A stretch of DNA of 64,000 nucleotides from Clostridia bacterium (lineage in GTDB: Bacteria > Bacillota > Clostridia > Oscillospirales > Acutalibacteraceae), in the NCBI GenBank assembly GCA_017548045.1, contig JAFYNR010000012.1, positions 1 through 64,000 of the forward strand, written 5' to 3'. The notes beneath the pieces are model-generated. The model was not told the DNA's origin, searched no databases, and worked only from the letters and a program-made list of their open reading frames with translations. Below are positions 19,974 through 28,012 of the stretch, piece by piece. Both the position numbers and the translations under genes were made by a program. Numbering within the stretch: the first letter of the stretch is position 1; each line of letters opens with the position of its first letter.

Positions 19974-21554
19974 ATGAAAACAATGTTCAAACGCACACTC
20001 TCATTCATCCTGACGGCAATGATGCTTTTCGGCATCTGTGTTTTTGCAAGTGCAGAAACAAACGGCACCTGCGGAGAAAATGTTACCTGGTCATTCGATG
20101 AAAATACAGGTGCTTTTACAGTCTGCGGCACGGGCGATATAGAAAACTATATTGATTATACAGAAACTCCATGGTATTCGGTTGCTTCTTCGGTTAAGTC
20201 AATAACAATCAGCAACGGAATAACAAGCATAGGTAATTATGCATTCGCTATGTTTGAAAACGCAGAAACAGTGTCAATCCCCGAAAGCGTAACAAAAATC
20301 GGTGATTATGCTTTCTACAATTGTGAGAAGCTTCAGTCTTTTGACATTCCCGAAAATATTATGCATATAGGTGACGGATCTTTTTATTATTCAGGATATT
20401 ATAACAACGAGTCAAACTGGGTTGACGGAGAGCTTTATATTGAAAATTGTTTGCTTTATGCCGTTGAAGATAAAAAAGGAACCTACGAGATAAAACCCGG
20501 AACAAAACTCATCGCAAGCTTTGCTTTTTTGTTTACTGTAGAAATAAACGAGCTTATTATTCCTGAAAGTGTAGAACACATCTGTGAGAACGCATTTTTT
20601 CAGTGCGTTTATCTTGATAAGATTACCGTCGATAAAAACAATGCGTATTATCTGAGCGATGAAAACAGTATTGTTTTTAATATAGAAAAAACAGAGCTTG
20701 TTTTATATCCCGCAAAAAATCCGCAGACAAGCTACGAAGTTCCCGAATCGGTCAAAAAAATCGGAAACGGCGCTTTTGCTTTAGCTGAAAATCTTATTGA
20801 GATATCATTGCCGTCAGGATTGACTCATATCGGAAATTGGAGTTTCATTTATTGCCATTATCTCCGTAGCATTAATATTCCTGCAGGGGTAACTTATATC
20901 GGTGATGGTGCATTTATGGGGTGTATTGCACTTGAAAAATTTGTCATACCTTACGGCATAACCGAAATCAGAGAATATACATTTTCGTTTTGTTACGGTT
21001 TGAAAAGTATAACGATACCCGACACAATAACAAACATCGGTGTTCAGGCTATGGTTTTTGAGGAAACATTCGGCGATGTTTATTATTCAGGATCAGAGGA
21101 TGAATGGAATGCAATTTTTGTTGATAAGTATAATGTCAGTCTTGACAATGCAACAATTCATTATAATACGGTTGTTGTTGATTATTTCTTCAATGAAAAC
21201 ACCCAAATCATTGAAACACCGTTATCGACAACAATCAATTACGGCGAAACAATCACTCTTAATTGCGGTATAAAAAATCTTCCCGAAGGCTACAGAGTGG
21301 TGTGGGGACTTGAAGGTAATGCAGTGAAAATCAATCCGACCTTTGAAGGATTAACCTGTGAAGTAACTTCCGTTGGTGACGGTGAGGTTGTTATCAAAGC
21401 GGGTGTTATTGATGAAAACGGTAATCCTGTCAGAGATAACAACGGCAACTACATTGTCGCATCGCAGAAGCTCGTTTCGAAAATGAATGTTTTTGATGTG
21501 ATAGTTGATTTCTTTACAAGAATCTTTGACTTCCTTTTCGGATTGTTCCGATAA
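19974..21554 (+). CDS. Secreted LRR protein with amphipathic C-terminus
   Basis: 526 residues. Signal peptide 1-25 (CVFASAETNG). The N-terminal beta segment (VTWSFDENTGAFTVCGTGDI) is shared with the two sigma-linked LRR proteins. LRR_5 repeats span about 65-385 with the same WVDGELYI insert. An Ig-like domain with YRVVWGLEGNAVKI and the generic ending VDFFTRIFDFLFGLFR follow; the WWQW tail is absent. It lies 38 bp after the DUF6273-like gene with GGAGATAAATCA as ribosome binding site, and is therefore probably under P3. It is likely a surface protein; its ligand is unknown. Confidence 0.83.
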   Translation: MKTMFKRTLSFILTAMMLFGICVFASAETNGTCGENVTWSFDENTGAFTVCGTGDIENYIDYTETPWYSVASSVKSITISNGITSIGNYAFAMFENAETVSIPESVTKIGDYAFYNCEKLQSFDIPENIMHIGDGSFYYSGYYNNESNWVDGELYIENCLLYAVEDKKGTYEIKPGTKLIASFAFLFTVEINELIIPESVEHICENAFFQCVYLDKITVDKNNAYYLSDENSIVFNIEKTELVLYPAKNPQTSYEVPESVKKIGNGAFALAENLIEISLPSGLTHIGNWSFIYCHYLRSINIPAGVTYIGDGAFMGCIALEKFVIPYGITEIREYTFSFCYGLKSITIPDTITNIGVQAMVFEETFGDVYYSGSEDEWNAIFVDKYNVSLDNATIHYNTVVVDYFFNENTQIIETPLSTTINYGETITLNCGIKNLPEGYRVVWGLEGNAVKINPTFEGLTCEVTSVGDGEVVIKAGVIDENGNPVRDNNGNYIVASQKLVSKMNVFDVIVDFFTRIFDFLFGLFR

Positions 21555-21588
21555 TCACATAGAATCGCCTTAATATATAATGTATTTG

Positions 21589-21641
21589 TGCGCTATAGCC
21601 GGCCATATTTCCTGATTCGCGTTATTTTTTATGCGCTATAG
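21589..21641 (+). repeat. Paired TGCGCTATAG direct repeat
   Basis: TGCGCTATAG occurs at 21589-21598 and 21632-21641 in the gap before the DUF6809-like gene. Role unknown; a regulatory site or a small repeat remnant are both possible. Confidence 0.4.
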
Positions 21642-21712
21642 AACGTAGACGTGGAGGGCTGATATCTGTTAAAATAGGTATACAGAAAACGAAGTGGCGG
21701 AAAGAGGTTTTT

Positions 21713-21979
21713 ATGGCTGGGTTCATTGAAGATTTTTATTACGGCAATGTGGAAACACAGAATTACACACCCGAATTCGGAAATGAGCTTAAGAAAAAAC
21801 TTGGTGCTTTGACCGCGCTTGAAAAACAGCTTTCCGACAGACTGACGGACGAAGAAAAAGAATTGTTTCTGAGCTATGTAGAAAAATACAATGAGTTTAA
21901 CTCACTCTCTGTTGCAGACAGTTTTATAAATGCTTTTCGAATTTCTTCAAAATTCACTTATGATATGTTTGTTCGATAA
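21713..21979 (+). CDS. DUF6809-like small protein
   Basis: 88 residues, soluble and helical. It starts MAGFIEDFYYGNVETQNYTP and has the pattern LxxLEKQLSDRLTDEEKELF followed by FINAFRISSKFTYDMFV, which I recognise as the DUF6809 pattern common in Clostridia and often carried on plasmids and integrative elements. Function unknown. GAAAGAGG lies upstream of the ATG. It stands alone before a terminator, at the right side of the putative island. Confidence 0.75.
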   Translation: MAGFIEDFYYGNVETQNYTPEFGNELKKKLGALTALEKQLSDRLTDEEKELFLSYVEKYNEFNSLSVADSFINAFRISSKFTYDMFVR

Positions 21980-22011
21980 CCTCCTCCTTTCGTTTTGAGG
22001 GTCATGACATA

Positions 22012-22044
22012 AAATGCTCCACAGAAAATCTCTGCGGAGCATTT
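22012..22044. terminator. Bidirectional terminator between DUF6809-like and nitroreductase genes
   Basis: 13-bp stem with one mismatch (AAATGCTCCACAG/CTGCGGAGCATTT) between convergent genes. Confidence 0.7.
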
Positions 22045-22048
22045 GTGT

Positions 22049-22579
22049 TTATTTAATGAAATTGGTTTTGATTTTGTTTTCGGGGATATCACGCAGTTCG
22101 TATTTCTCATCTGTTTGACCGAGAATTATTGCGCAGCAGGGAACCATTCCTTCGGGGAGATTGAGTTCTTTCAGAAGCTCCTCATTATCGTTGAGGAATC
22201 TGACCGCACCCCAGATATGGCAGGAGCCTATACCGAGTTCGGTAGCGGCGATTGCCATATTCTGAACAAGAATTGCAGCGTTTGAGAAGTTGACATTAAT
22301 GCTTTTAAGGTCTGTTGAGGGAATGAGCGATGAAACAAGAATAACAGTCGGTGCACCGTAGAAAGGTCTGTGTTCGGTCTGGCTTTCGCAGTAGTCTTCC
22401 CACTTGTTCAGAAACTTACGGTTGCTGATAACCGTAATGTTCAGAGTATCAAAGAGTGCTCTGCCGACAGGTGATGCGTAAGCTGCTTTGAGAATCAGAT
22501 TGAGTTCGGATTCCGTTATGTTTTCGCCGTTATATGTACGGATTGATCTTCTGCTGAAAAGATTATCAAATGTATTCAT
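22049..22579 (-). CDS. Nitroreductase-family flavoprotein
   Basis: 176 residues. The N-terminal FMN-binding signature is SRRSIRTYNGENITESEL, then ILKAAYASPVGRA and a late ATELGIGSCHIWGAVRFL typical of the family. These enzymes are cytoplasmic FMN-dependent NAD(P)H oxidoreductases acting on nitro compounds, quinones or flavins. The substrate cannot be inferred. It has its own perfect-spacing promoter and converges on the DUF6809-like gene. Length is normal for the compact subgroup. Confidence 0.9.
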   Translation of the reverse strand: MNTFDNLFSRRSIRTYNGENITESELNLILKAAYASPVGRALFDTLNITVISNRKFLNKWEDYCESQTEHRPFYGAPTVILVSSLIPSTDLKSINVNFSNAAILVQNMAIAATELGIGSCHIWGAVRFLNDNEELLKELNLPEGMVPCCAIILGQTDEKYELRDIPENKIKTNFIK

Positions 22580-22609
22580 AGCTTTTCTCCTTTGTTTCTG
22601 TATAGGATA

Positions 22610-22638
22610 ATTATAATTCTGTTATGAACCGATGTCAA
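22610..22638 (-). promoter_or_regulatory. SigA-type promoter of the nitroreductase gene
   Basis: TTGACA-N17-TATAAT on the minus strand. Confidence 0.8.
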
Positions 22639-22650
22639 CATTCGCGCTGC

Positions 22651-22733
22651 CTCATGTTTTTGCGTGTTTTCGAAATTATTCGCTCATCTTTTTGTAAATT
22701 TCGTGAATTATTCGCTCATTTTTTTGCGATTTC
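22651..22733 (+). repeat. 32-bp tandem repeat, about 2.5 units
   Basis: Units begin CTCATNTTTTTG and end AATTATTCG at 22651-22682 and 22683-22714, with a partial third unit from 22715 that runs into the promoter of the ATPase gene. It could be an operator array or an iteron-like site. Confidence 0.65.
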
Positions 22734-22734
22734 A

Positions 22735-22764
22735 TTGACTTTTCAGCCGAATTATGTGTATAAT
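22735..22764 (+). promoter_or_regulatory. SigA-type promoter of the DUF4143 ATPase
   Basis: TTGACT-N18-TATAAT directly after the 32-bp repeats. Confidence 0.65.
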
Positions 22765-22795
22765 GTTACTGTAAATATCTTATTCGGAGGATAAT

Positions 22796-24130
22796 ATGGC
22801 TTATTTAAAACGAAAAGTTGACATTTTCCTTTCAGAATGGAAAAACAATCCTGACAAAAAGCCGCTGATCATCAAAGGTCCCCGACAGGTGGGAAAAACC
22901 GAGTCGATAAGAACTTTCGCAAAAACAAACTATAAGAATCTGATTGAGATTAACTTTGTTGAAGAACCTAAATATAAAATGATTATTTCAGACGGATACA
23001 AAGCCGACGACATTATCAAAAACATTTCTTTGCTTGATCCTTCAAAAAGATTTGAGGAAGGCAATACCCTGCTTTTTTTTGACGAGTTGCAGGAATTTCC
23101 TGAAATCTCTACTGCCTTGAAGTTCTTTAAAATTGATGGCAGGTTTGACGTTATATGCAGCGGTTCTATGCTTGGAATCAACTATCGCAAAATCGAAAGC
23201 AACAGTGTTGGCTACAAAACAGACTATGAAATGTATTCTCTTGATTTTGAGGAATTTTTATGGGCAAAGGGATATGGCGATGATTTCACCGAAAATCTGC
23301 TGAATCATATGAAAACCCTGACACCATTCAATGAGCTTGAGCTCAGTGTGTGCAATTCTCTGTTTCTGGATTTCAGTATTCTCGGTGGTATGCCTGCAGT
23401 TGTCAGAGAATACATTGCTAAAGGCACGTTTGAAGGCTCTCTTGATGTTCAACGTCAGCTCATAGCCGACTATAAAGAAGATATCCGAAAATATGCCGAA
23501 GGAATGGATCAGACACGAATTCTGAACGTGTTCAATCAGATTCCGCCTCAGCTTGCAAAGGATAACAAGAAGTTTCAGATTTCCAAGGTTGCATCCGGTG
23601 CCAGATTCAAAGACTACAGAGGTTGCATTGAATGGCTTTGCGATGCAGGTATGATTAACATCTGCTATTGCCTGAACTTCCCTGAACTGCCTCTCACCGG
23701 AAACTATGACGAAACAAAATATAAACTCTATTTCGGAGACACCGGGCTGCTTGTTGCAATGCTTGATGAAGAGGCTCAGGATGATTTGCGTGCTAACAAA
23801 AATCTCGGAGTCTATAAGGGTGCATTATACGAAAATATGGTTGCTGAAGCATTCAAAAAGAGCGGCCTGAACTTGTATTATTATAAGCGTGAGGACTCAA
23901 CCCTTGAAGAAGACTTCTTCGTCAGAACTGCAGACGAGCTTATTCCTGTTGAGGTTAAAGCGGCAAACGGGAAATCAAAGTCCTTGCGTACACTTATCGA
24001 AAGTGACAAATACACGGATATCAGAAGCGGCATCAAGCTGACCGGCGGGAACATAGGCTTCTCGGATAGAGTCACAACCTTTCCCTATTTCTGTACTTTT
24101 CTGATGAAACGTTATTTGAAAGGGAAATAA
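22796..24130 (+). CDS. ATP-binding protein, AAA_14 + DUF4143
   Basis: 444 residues. Walker A is GPRQVGKT at 28-35 and a Walker B-like TLLFFDELQEF lies near 92-102. The middle has the sensor-like DVICSGSMLG. The C-terminal half is the DUF4143 type (LYFGDTGLLVAML, YENMVAEAFKKSGLNLYYY, EEDFFVRTADELIPVEVKAA), where the last block resembles a PD-(D/E)XK nuclease-like core. Such ATPases are widespread in gut bacteria and archaea, often multicopy and on variable DNA; their biological role is unsettled. The start follows TCGGAGGATAAT. It is the last gene before the right-hand direct repeat. Confidence 0.9.
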   Translation: MAYLKRKVDIFLSEWKNNPDKKPLIIKGPRQVGKTESIRTFAKTNYKNLIEINFVEEPKYKMIISDGYKADDIIKNISLLDPSKRFEEGNTLLFFDELQEFPEISTALKFFKIDGRFDVICSGSMLGINYRKIESNSVGYKTDYEMYSLDFEEFLWAKGYGDDFTENLLNHMKTLTPFNELELSVCNSLFLDFSILGGMPAVVREYIAKGTFEGSLDVQRQLIADYKEDIRKYAEGMDQTRILNVFNQIPPQLAKDNKKFQISKVASGARFKDYRGCIEWLCDAGMINICYCLNFPELPLTGNYDETKYKLYFGDTGLLVAMLDEEAQDDLRANKNLGVYKGALYENMVAEAFKKSGLNLYYYKREDSTLEEDFFVRTADELIPVEVKAANGKSKSLRTLIESDKYTDIRSGIKLTGGNIGFSDRVTTFPYFCTFLMKRYLKGK

Positions 24131-24260
24131 AATGTCAATATTTTGTCAACAAGTCAGGATATTTGAGCTTTTGGGGGTCGGTTACAAACTGTGGCAAGTT
24201 ACGGCAAATGCCTTTTTATTGACTTTTTGCCCGTTTGTCAATGTCAATTCGAGCAATTTT

Positions 24261-24290
24261 ACAGGTTGCGACAGGTTATGACAGGCAAAA
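24261..24290 (+). repeat. Three ACAGG repeats at exact 10-bp spacing
   Basis: ACAGGTTGCG, ACAGGTTATG and ACAGGCAAAA lie end to end 24 bp before the right direct repeat. The surrounding 24131-24310 has no gene but also several GTCAA/TTGAC words. Phased sites near an att site could be recombinase or directionality-factor arm sites; this is conjecture. Confidence 0.5.
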
Positions 24291-24313
24291 ACAAGATGCT
24301 TTAATCACACTCA

Positions 24314-24368
24314 AGTTCTCAAAGAGATAATTTATCCCGAATGGGGATTATCGAAAACCCTTGGAATC
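24314..24368 (+). repeat. Right copy of 55-bp direct repeat (candidate attR)
   Basis: Exact match to 7876-7930. It reads AAG-TTC-TCA-AAG-AGA-TAA, i.e. the rpsI end with Lys instead of Gln before FSKR, with no rpsI gene upstream. The gene-free interval 24131-24461 therefore consists of an AT-rich spacer with ACAGG repeats, this repeat, a terminator and a promoter. Confidence 0.85.
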
Positions 24369-24393
24369 TCAACGGTTCCAAGGGTTCTTTTTT
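24356..24393 (+). terminator. Duplicate rpsI-type terminator
   Basis: Stem AACCCTTGGAATC/GGTTCCAAGGGTT with one wobble pair, loop TCAAC, then a T run. It differs from the left copy only around the loop. Confidence 0.8.
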
Positions 24394-24405
24394 ATAAAAT
24401 GATAT

Positions 24406-24434
24406 TTGACACGCTTTAATTTAGGGTATATAAT
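24406..24434 (+). promoter_or_regulatory. SigA-type promoter of the propeller-like gene
   Basis: TTGACA-N17-TATAAT, starting 13 bp after the duplicate terminator. Confidence 0.85.
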
Positions 24435-24461
24435 GGTTAAAAATTTATTGGAGATGCTTTT

Positions 24462-25319
24462 ATGACTGCTACATTCGGTACGATTTATGTTATTTTCAAA
24501 AAATGCGTTGCGCTGATATCGGCAATTATGCTGTTTGTTGTCGGCGGTGACGAAAAGGGCACCCCTGCACCTGTCGGGGCAGAAGTTATCTCAAAAACCA
24601 CCTATGTTCTTTATGATTACCATATGACTTCTCAGGGTGTCACAAATGACGGTGAATATTTCTATTTCAGCGGCAAAAAGAATCTGGGAAAGGCTGATAT
24701 TGAAACCGGCGAAATATTCCGTATCACCACAAACGCAATTCCCGATGAGCTTGAAGAAATGGGATATGACCACATCGGCGGTCTGAGCTGCCACAACGGA
24801 ATTGTTTACGCTGCCGTTGAAGACGGTCCCGGCTATGAACGCTCTTGCATAGTTCTTTATGATGCCGAAACGCTGAAATATACAGGCAAATATTATCCCC
24901 TGCCCTATGACCTTCACAAAGAAGGCGTGCCCTGGTGCGCGGTGGATGCAGAAAAGAATTATATTTATACCGCCGAATGGTCAAACGCAACCGTTCTTAA
25001 CGTTTTCACCCTCGACACCTTTGAGCTTGTTAAAACCGTTCCTCTTTCACAGGCCGTGGACAGAGTTCAGGGTGCCGAAATGTTCGGCGGCAAGCTCTAT
25101 ATGTCCTGCGACGAACTTGACGGCAACAAGCATATTTACTGCGTCGATGTTGAAAGCGGTATTGTTCAGAAGGTTTTCACAAGAAATGTGGGTGCGGAAA
25201 TCGAGGCTGAAGGTATGACTGTCTACGCTGACGAAAAAGGAGAACCTGTTTTCTGCGTTCTTGACAGAGGTGCACGCCGCAAGAGCTCTAATCTCACAAG
25301 ATATAAGCTTGCCGATTGA
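24462..25319 (+). CDS. Membrane-linked or secreted beta-propeller-like protein
   Basis: 285 residues. An N-terminal hydrophobic stretch (about 5-28) acts as signal or anchor. The rest shows repeated strand patterns of a propeller: GVTNDGEYFYFSGKKNLGKA, GLSCHNGIVYAAVEDG, CAVDAEKNYIYTAEWSNAT, AEMFGGKLYMSCDELDG, MTVYADEKGEPVFCVLD. No catalytic motif is recognised. GGAGATGC lies before the ATG. Single-gene unit between its own promoter and terminator. If the island is real, this is the original downstream neighbour of rpsI. Confidence 0.75.
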   Translation: MTATFGTIYVIFKKCVALISAIMLFVVGGDEKGTPAPVGAEVISKTTYVLYDYHMTSQGVTNDGEYFYFSGKKNLGKADIETGEIFRITTNAIPDELEEMGYDHIGGLSCHNGIVYAAVEDGPGYERSCIVLYDAETLKYTGKYYPLPYDLHKEGVPWCAVDAEKNYIYTAEWSNATVLNVFTLDTFELVKTVPLSQAVDRVQGAEMFGGKLYMSCDELDGNKHIYCVDVESGIVQKVFTRNVGAEIEAEGMTVYADEKGEPVFCVLDRGARRKSSNLTRYKLAD

Positions 25320-25330
25320 TGAACATATAA

Positions 25331-25366
25331 AAACGGCTGCAAGGCTTTAGCCTTGCAGCCGTTTCT
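25331..25366. terminator. Bidirectional terminator
   Basis: 15-bp perfect stem AAACGGCTGCAAGGC/GCCTTGCAGCCGTTT between convergent genes. Confidence 0.9.
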
Positions 25367-25371
25367 TGATT

Positions 25372-27057
25372 TTATTCGGGCATTGCAAATTCGTGGGGAA
25401 CGTTCTGTTCAACCGCCGCAAGAAGCTCGTCAACCGCTATAACCTCAACGCCGTCGTCAAGCTGACTGACGAAATATGCAAGGTCGTCGGGGCCTACGGT
25501 CCAGGGATGAACGTTGATTACGGTATAACCGTTTATGGTTTTAATATCGGCAGGCTTTGCGTTTATGATTGCCGCCTGTTCTGCAAGCCATTCATTTGTT
25601 ACCTCGCTTGCATTTCCGCTGGGGTGCCAGAGACTGAAGCCTACGGTAACAAAGGGCTTATCGTCAGAGAAATACACTCTGCCGCCTCCGCCTGCGTAAT
25701 CATTGGGGTCAAGCTGAAGAATACCGCCCTTGATATTGTCGTATCTTGAGAAATAGCCCAGCCTTTTCTGCATACTTGAATCAAAGGTATCGTATTTTAT
25801 TTTGTCAAGAAAAGTCATAATTTCAAGACCCGAATCAAGCATAACCGACGCGGTGTAATCCGAAAAAGCCTCAAGCTCTTTTGAATTCATATTCATAATT
25901 CTTGCATATCCGCCGCCGCTGGGGCCTGTGATGAAGGTTGCATTATCTGAATTTGCAAGGGTTCTTTTCACATCGGTGTCTGCAAGCTGTGAGGCGATGG
26001 GGGCAAAGGTCCAGCTTACGGGAGTATCAAGGCCGTAGCTTTGCCAGGTGTGGAATTCGCCGAAACCGTTCTGAATCCATTGCAGATTATCGCCGTCGCT
26101 GTAAACGATTGCAACGTAGTGCTTTTCGGGGTCAAGCTGAACCTCGCCGTCAAAAGCGGAATCAAACTTTTCTGCTGTATCGAATGATGAAAGAATGCTT
26201 AAATTGTATGAATGGTCTGACGGAATAACATAATGACCGTAGCGTGATGCACATTCGGTGAACTTAATCTCATACTGACACCAGCCGAAAATCGGTGCCG
26301 AAGGTTCAAGATCTCTCATAACGCTGTCACGGAAAAGGCGTGCTTCATAATCCGCATCCTCAATATACATTACGAAAATTTTCTGCTGAACGGCAAAATC
26401 TCTCATTCCCATTGCATAGTGATACATATGAACGAGAGCATCGTTACGGAATTCATCCTTATGTTCCTTGTAGAAATTTTTCAGATATTTAAGGTTGATG
26501 GTATCGCCGCTGATATCGGCTTTTTTCGTAAGACCAAGCTGAATAACCGTTTCTTCATCCGCAGGTGTAACGGGAAGCCAGCCGTTGAGTGTTGCAAGAT
26601 TTATTGCGGTGTTGAGCTGACCGTGATCCTCTGTTGTTGCATAAAGGGTGTAGCCGCTGTCAGCAATATACGACCTGAACTTTGTAACAAGAGAAGCAAA
26701 ATTCCAGGGCTTGCCCGATTCGTCGTTATAGGAAATTGCATAGCCTGCTTTTTCAAACTCACTGATGGAATAATCGTTGGTATCGTAACCGAAATCAATG
26801 AATATCTGAGGCTTATCCCTTGCCACAAGACCCTGCAACGCAATAATTGCGTGGCGCTGTGCGTGGGTAAGAGCAGAAAGTCTGACAACGGTTATTTCGT
26901 CGGCAAGCTCATACTCTTCAAATTTATCCTGCATTTCAACAAGTGCCTGCTCGCTGAGAGCCTCGGGTGCTTTCGTAAGCAGTGCCGCATCGATTGTGTT
27001 GAAAAGGATTGAAAACATCATTACGATGAAGGAAATACCGTAAGCTATTTTGTCCAT
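25372..27057 (-). CDS. GxGYxYP-family putative glycoside hydrolase
   Basis: 561 residues with an N-terminal hydrophobic export segment (about 5-25). Matches the GxGYxYP family: LSALTHAQRHAIIALQGLVA and KPQIFIDFG early, then VAIVYSDGDNLQWIQNGFGE, a GPSGGGYARI block in place of the name-giving motif, and GFSLWHPSG. Family members are found in polysaccharide-utilisation contexts and are proposed glycosidases, without firm biochemistry that I can recall. It is last in a leftward operon after GH36 and GH16 genes (18-bp gap), which supports an extracellular glycan role. Confidence 0.85.
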   Translation of the reverse strand: MDKIAYGISFIVMMFSILFNTIDAALLTKAPEALSEQALVEMQDKFEEYELADEITVVRLSALTHAQRHAIIALQGLVARDKPQIFIDFGYDTNDYSISEFEKAGYAISYNDESGKPWNFASLVTKFRSYIADSGYTLYATTEDHGQLNTAINLATLNGWLPVTPADEETVIQLGLTKKADISGDTINLKYLKNFYKEHKDEFRNDALVHMYHYAMGMRDFAVQQKIFVMYIEDADYEARLFRDSVMRDLEPSAPIFGWCQYEIKFTECASRYGHYVIPSDHSYNLSILSSFDTAEKFDSAFDGEVQLDPEKHYVAIVYSDGDNLQWIQNGFGEFHTWQSYGLDTPVSWTFAPIASQLADTDVKRTLANSDNATFITGPSGGGYARIMNMNSKELEAFSDYTASVMLDSGLEIMTFLDKIKYDTFDSSMQKRLGYFSRYDNIKGGILQLDPNDYAGGGGRVYFSDDKPFVTVGFSLWHPSGNASEVTNEWLAEQAAIINAKPADIKTINGYTVINVHPWTVGPDDLAYFVSQLDDGVEVIAVDELLAAVEQNVPHEFAMPE

Positions 27058-27075
27058 ACTGTTTATCTCCCCTGC

Positions 27076-27993
27076 TTATTTCTGATAAATTCTTACGTAG
27101 TCGATAACGTATTCCGAATGGTAGGTATCCTTATCAAGAGGTGCAAGCTTTTCCGCATCGGGCACTTCAAGGGAAACTCTCACTTCCTCCTCAACCTGCG
27201 ACGTGCCGTTGCCGAAGGATGTGCGGCGTGTTTCAACACCGTTTACGTAGAAGATATATTCATCCTCTGTCCATTCAAGGCCGTAGGTATTATATTCATC
27301 ATAAATATTGTTGCCCTTGAAAAAGCCCAGAAGCAGTGACTGGAAGCCCTCCTGCTCGCCGTCAACACCTGCACAGTGTATTGTCTGGGAAACGGAATCT
27401 CTCGCCATAGGGTCATCCCAGCAGTTTGCTTCAAAAATGTCAAGCTCCGCACCGCCGACACCGCCCTGTGAATACTGCGCCTCATAGGGATGAGCAGCCT
27501 GAATCCAGAATGCGCTCCAGAACGCTCCACCGTCATTGCATTTGCAGCGGATTTCATAGTAGCCCTGCTTATACCATTTGCGAAGAGCAAGGTCGCCTGC
27601 ATACCAGCCTGCACCGAATTCGCCGTCCTCAAGATATTCGGCGGTAATAACGCAGTTGCCGTCTTTAACTTCAACCTGACTGGGTGCACGGTAGCCGCCG
27701 CGGCGGACACCGCTGTTGCAGTATTTCCATACTTCGGTGTCAAGCTCTGTGCCCTCAAATTCATCCTCAAACACAAGGCTGTAACCCGTAAGGTCAAGCT
27801 CCTGACCTCTGGGAGTTACGGGCAAATCCAGGATTGTAAGACCGAAAAGTTCAACAATTGCAAGAATTGATGCAATTATCTTTTTGGGAGAAAAGGACGT
27901 GAAAATTTCCGTAAGATAATACCACTGCTGCTCAACACCCCACATCTGTCTGGGAGCAAGCTTGAGAACTTCAGTTAAAAATGACTGAAACAT
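27076..27993 (-). CDS. GH16 endo-glucanase-type enzyme
   Basis: 305 residues. A non-classical N-terminal hydrophobic stretch (about 38-56) may be a signal anchor. The GH16 jelly roll starts at YSLVFEDEFEGTELDTEVWK. The catalytic ExDxxE motif is E183-D185-E188 in GAELDIFEA, with E183 as nucleophile and E188 as acid/base. Family members cut beta-1,3/1,4- or beta-1,3-glucans, or galactans; the specificity is not readable. It is the second gene of the GH36-GH16-GxGYxYP operon. Confidence 0.9.
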   Translation of the reverse strand: MFQSFLTEVLKLAPRQMWGVEQQWYYLTEIFTSFSPKKIIASILAIVELFGLTILDLPVTPRGQELDLTGYSLVFEDEFEGTELDTEVWKYCNSGVRRGGYRAPSQVEVKDGNCVITAEYLEDGEFGAGWYAGDLALRKWYKQGYYEIRCKCNDGGAFWSAFWIQAAHPYEAQYSQGGVGGAELDIFEANCWDDPMARDSVSQTIHCAGVDGEQEGFQSLLLGFFKGNNIYDEYNTYGLEWTEDEYIFYVNGVETRRTSFGNGTSQVEEEVRVSLEVPDAEKLAPLDKDTYHSEYVIDYVRIYQK

Positions 27994-28012
27994 AAATTCA
28001 CCTCATAAATTT

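Larger units (their letters stand above)
7876..24390. mobile_element. Probable genomic island at the rpsI 3' end
   Basis: About 16.4 kb bounded by direct repeats of the rpsI 3' end and terminator. The content is accessory (two sigma/LRR modules, XRE regulator, surface proteins, DUF4143 ATPase) and by eye AT-richer than the flanks. From memory, the 3' end of rpsI is a known target of tyrosine-recombinase elements in some Firmicutes. No integrase, relaxase or transposase is visible, so the element is either decayed or domesticated, was mobilised in trans, or the repeat arose by another route such as duplication. The inserted order rplM-rpsI | island | promoter at 24406 is consistent with an insertion. 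Confidence 0.5.

Noticed and set aside
21645..21675. CGTCTA on the minus strand near the TGCGCTATAG repeats
   Set aside because: The -35 position reads TTTAAC, and it would transcribe antisense into the end of an LRR gene.
22624..22652. TGAACC upstream of the ATPase region, a possible fourth ECF promoter
   Set aside because: No CGTC at 16 bp; the sequence is the spacer and -35 region of the nitroreductase promoter on the other strand.
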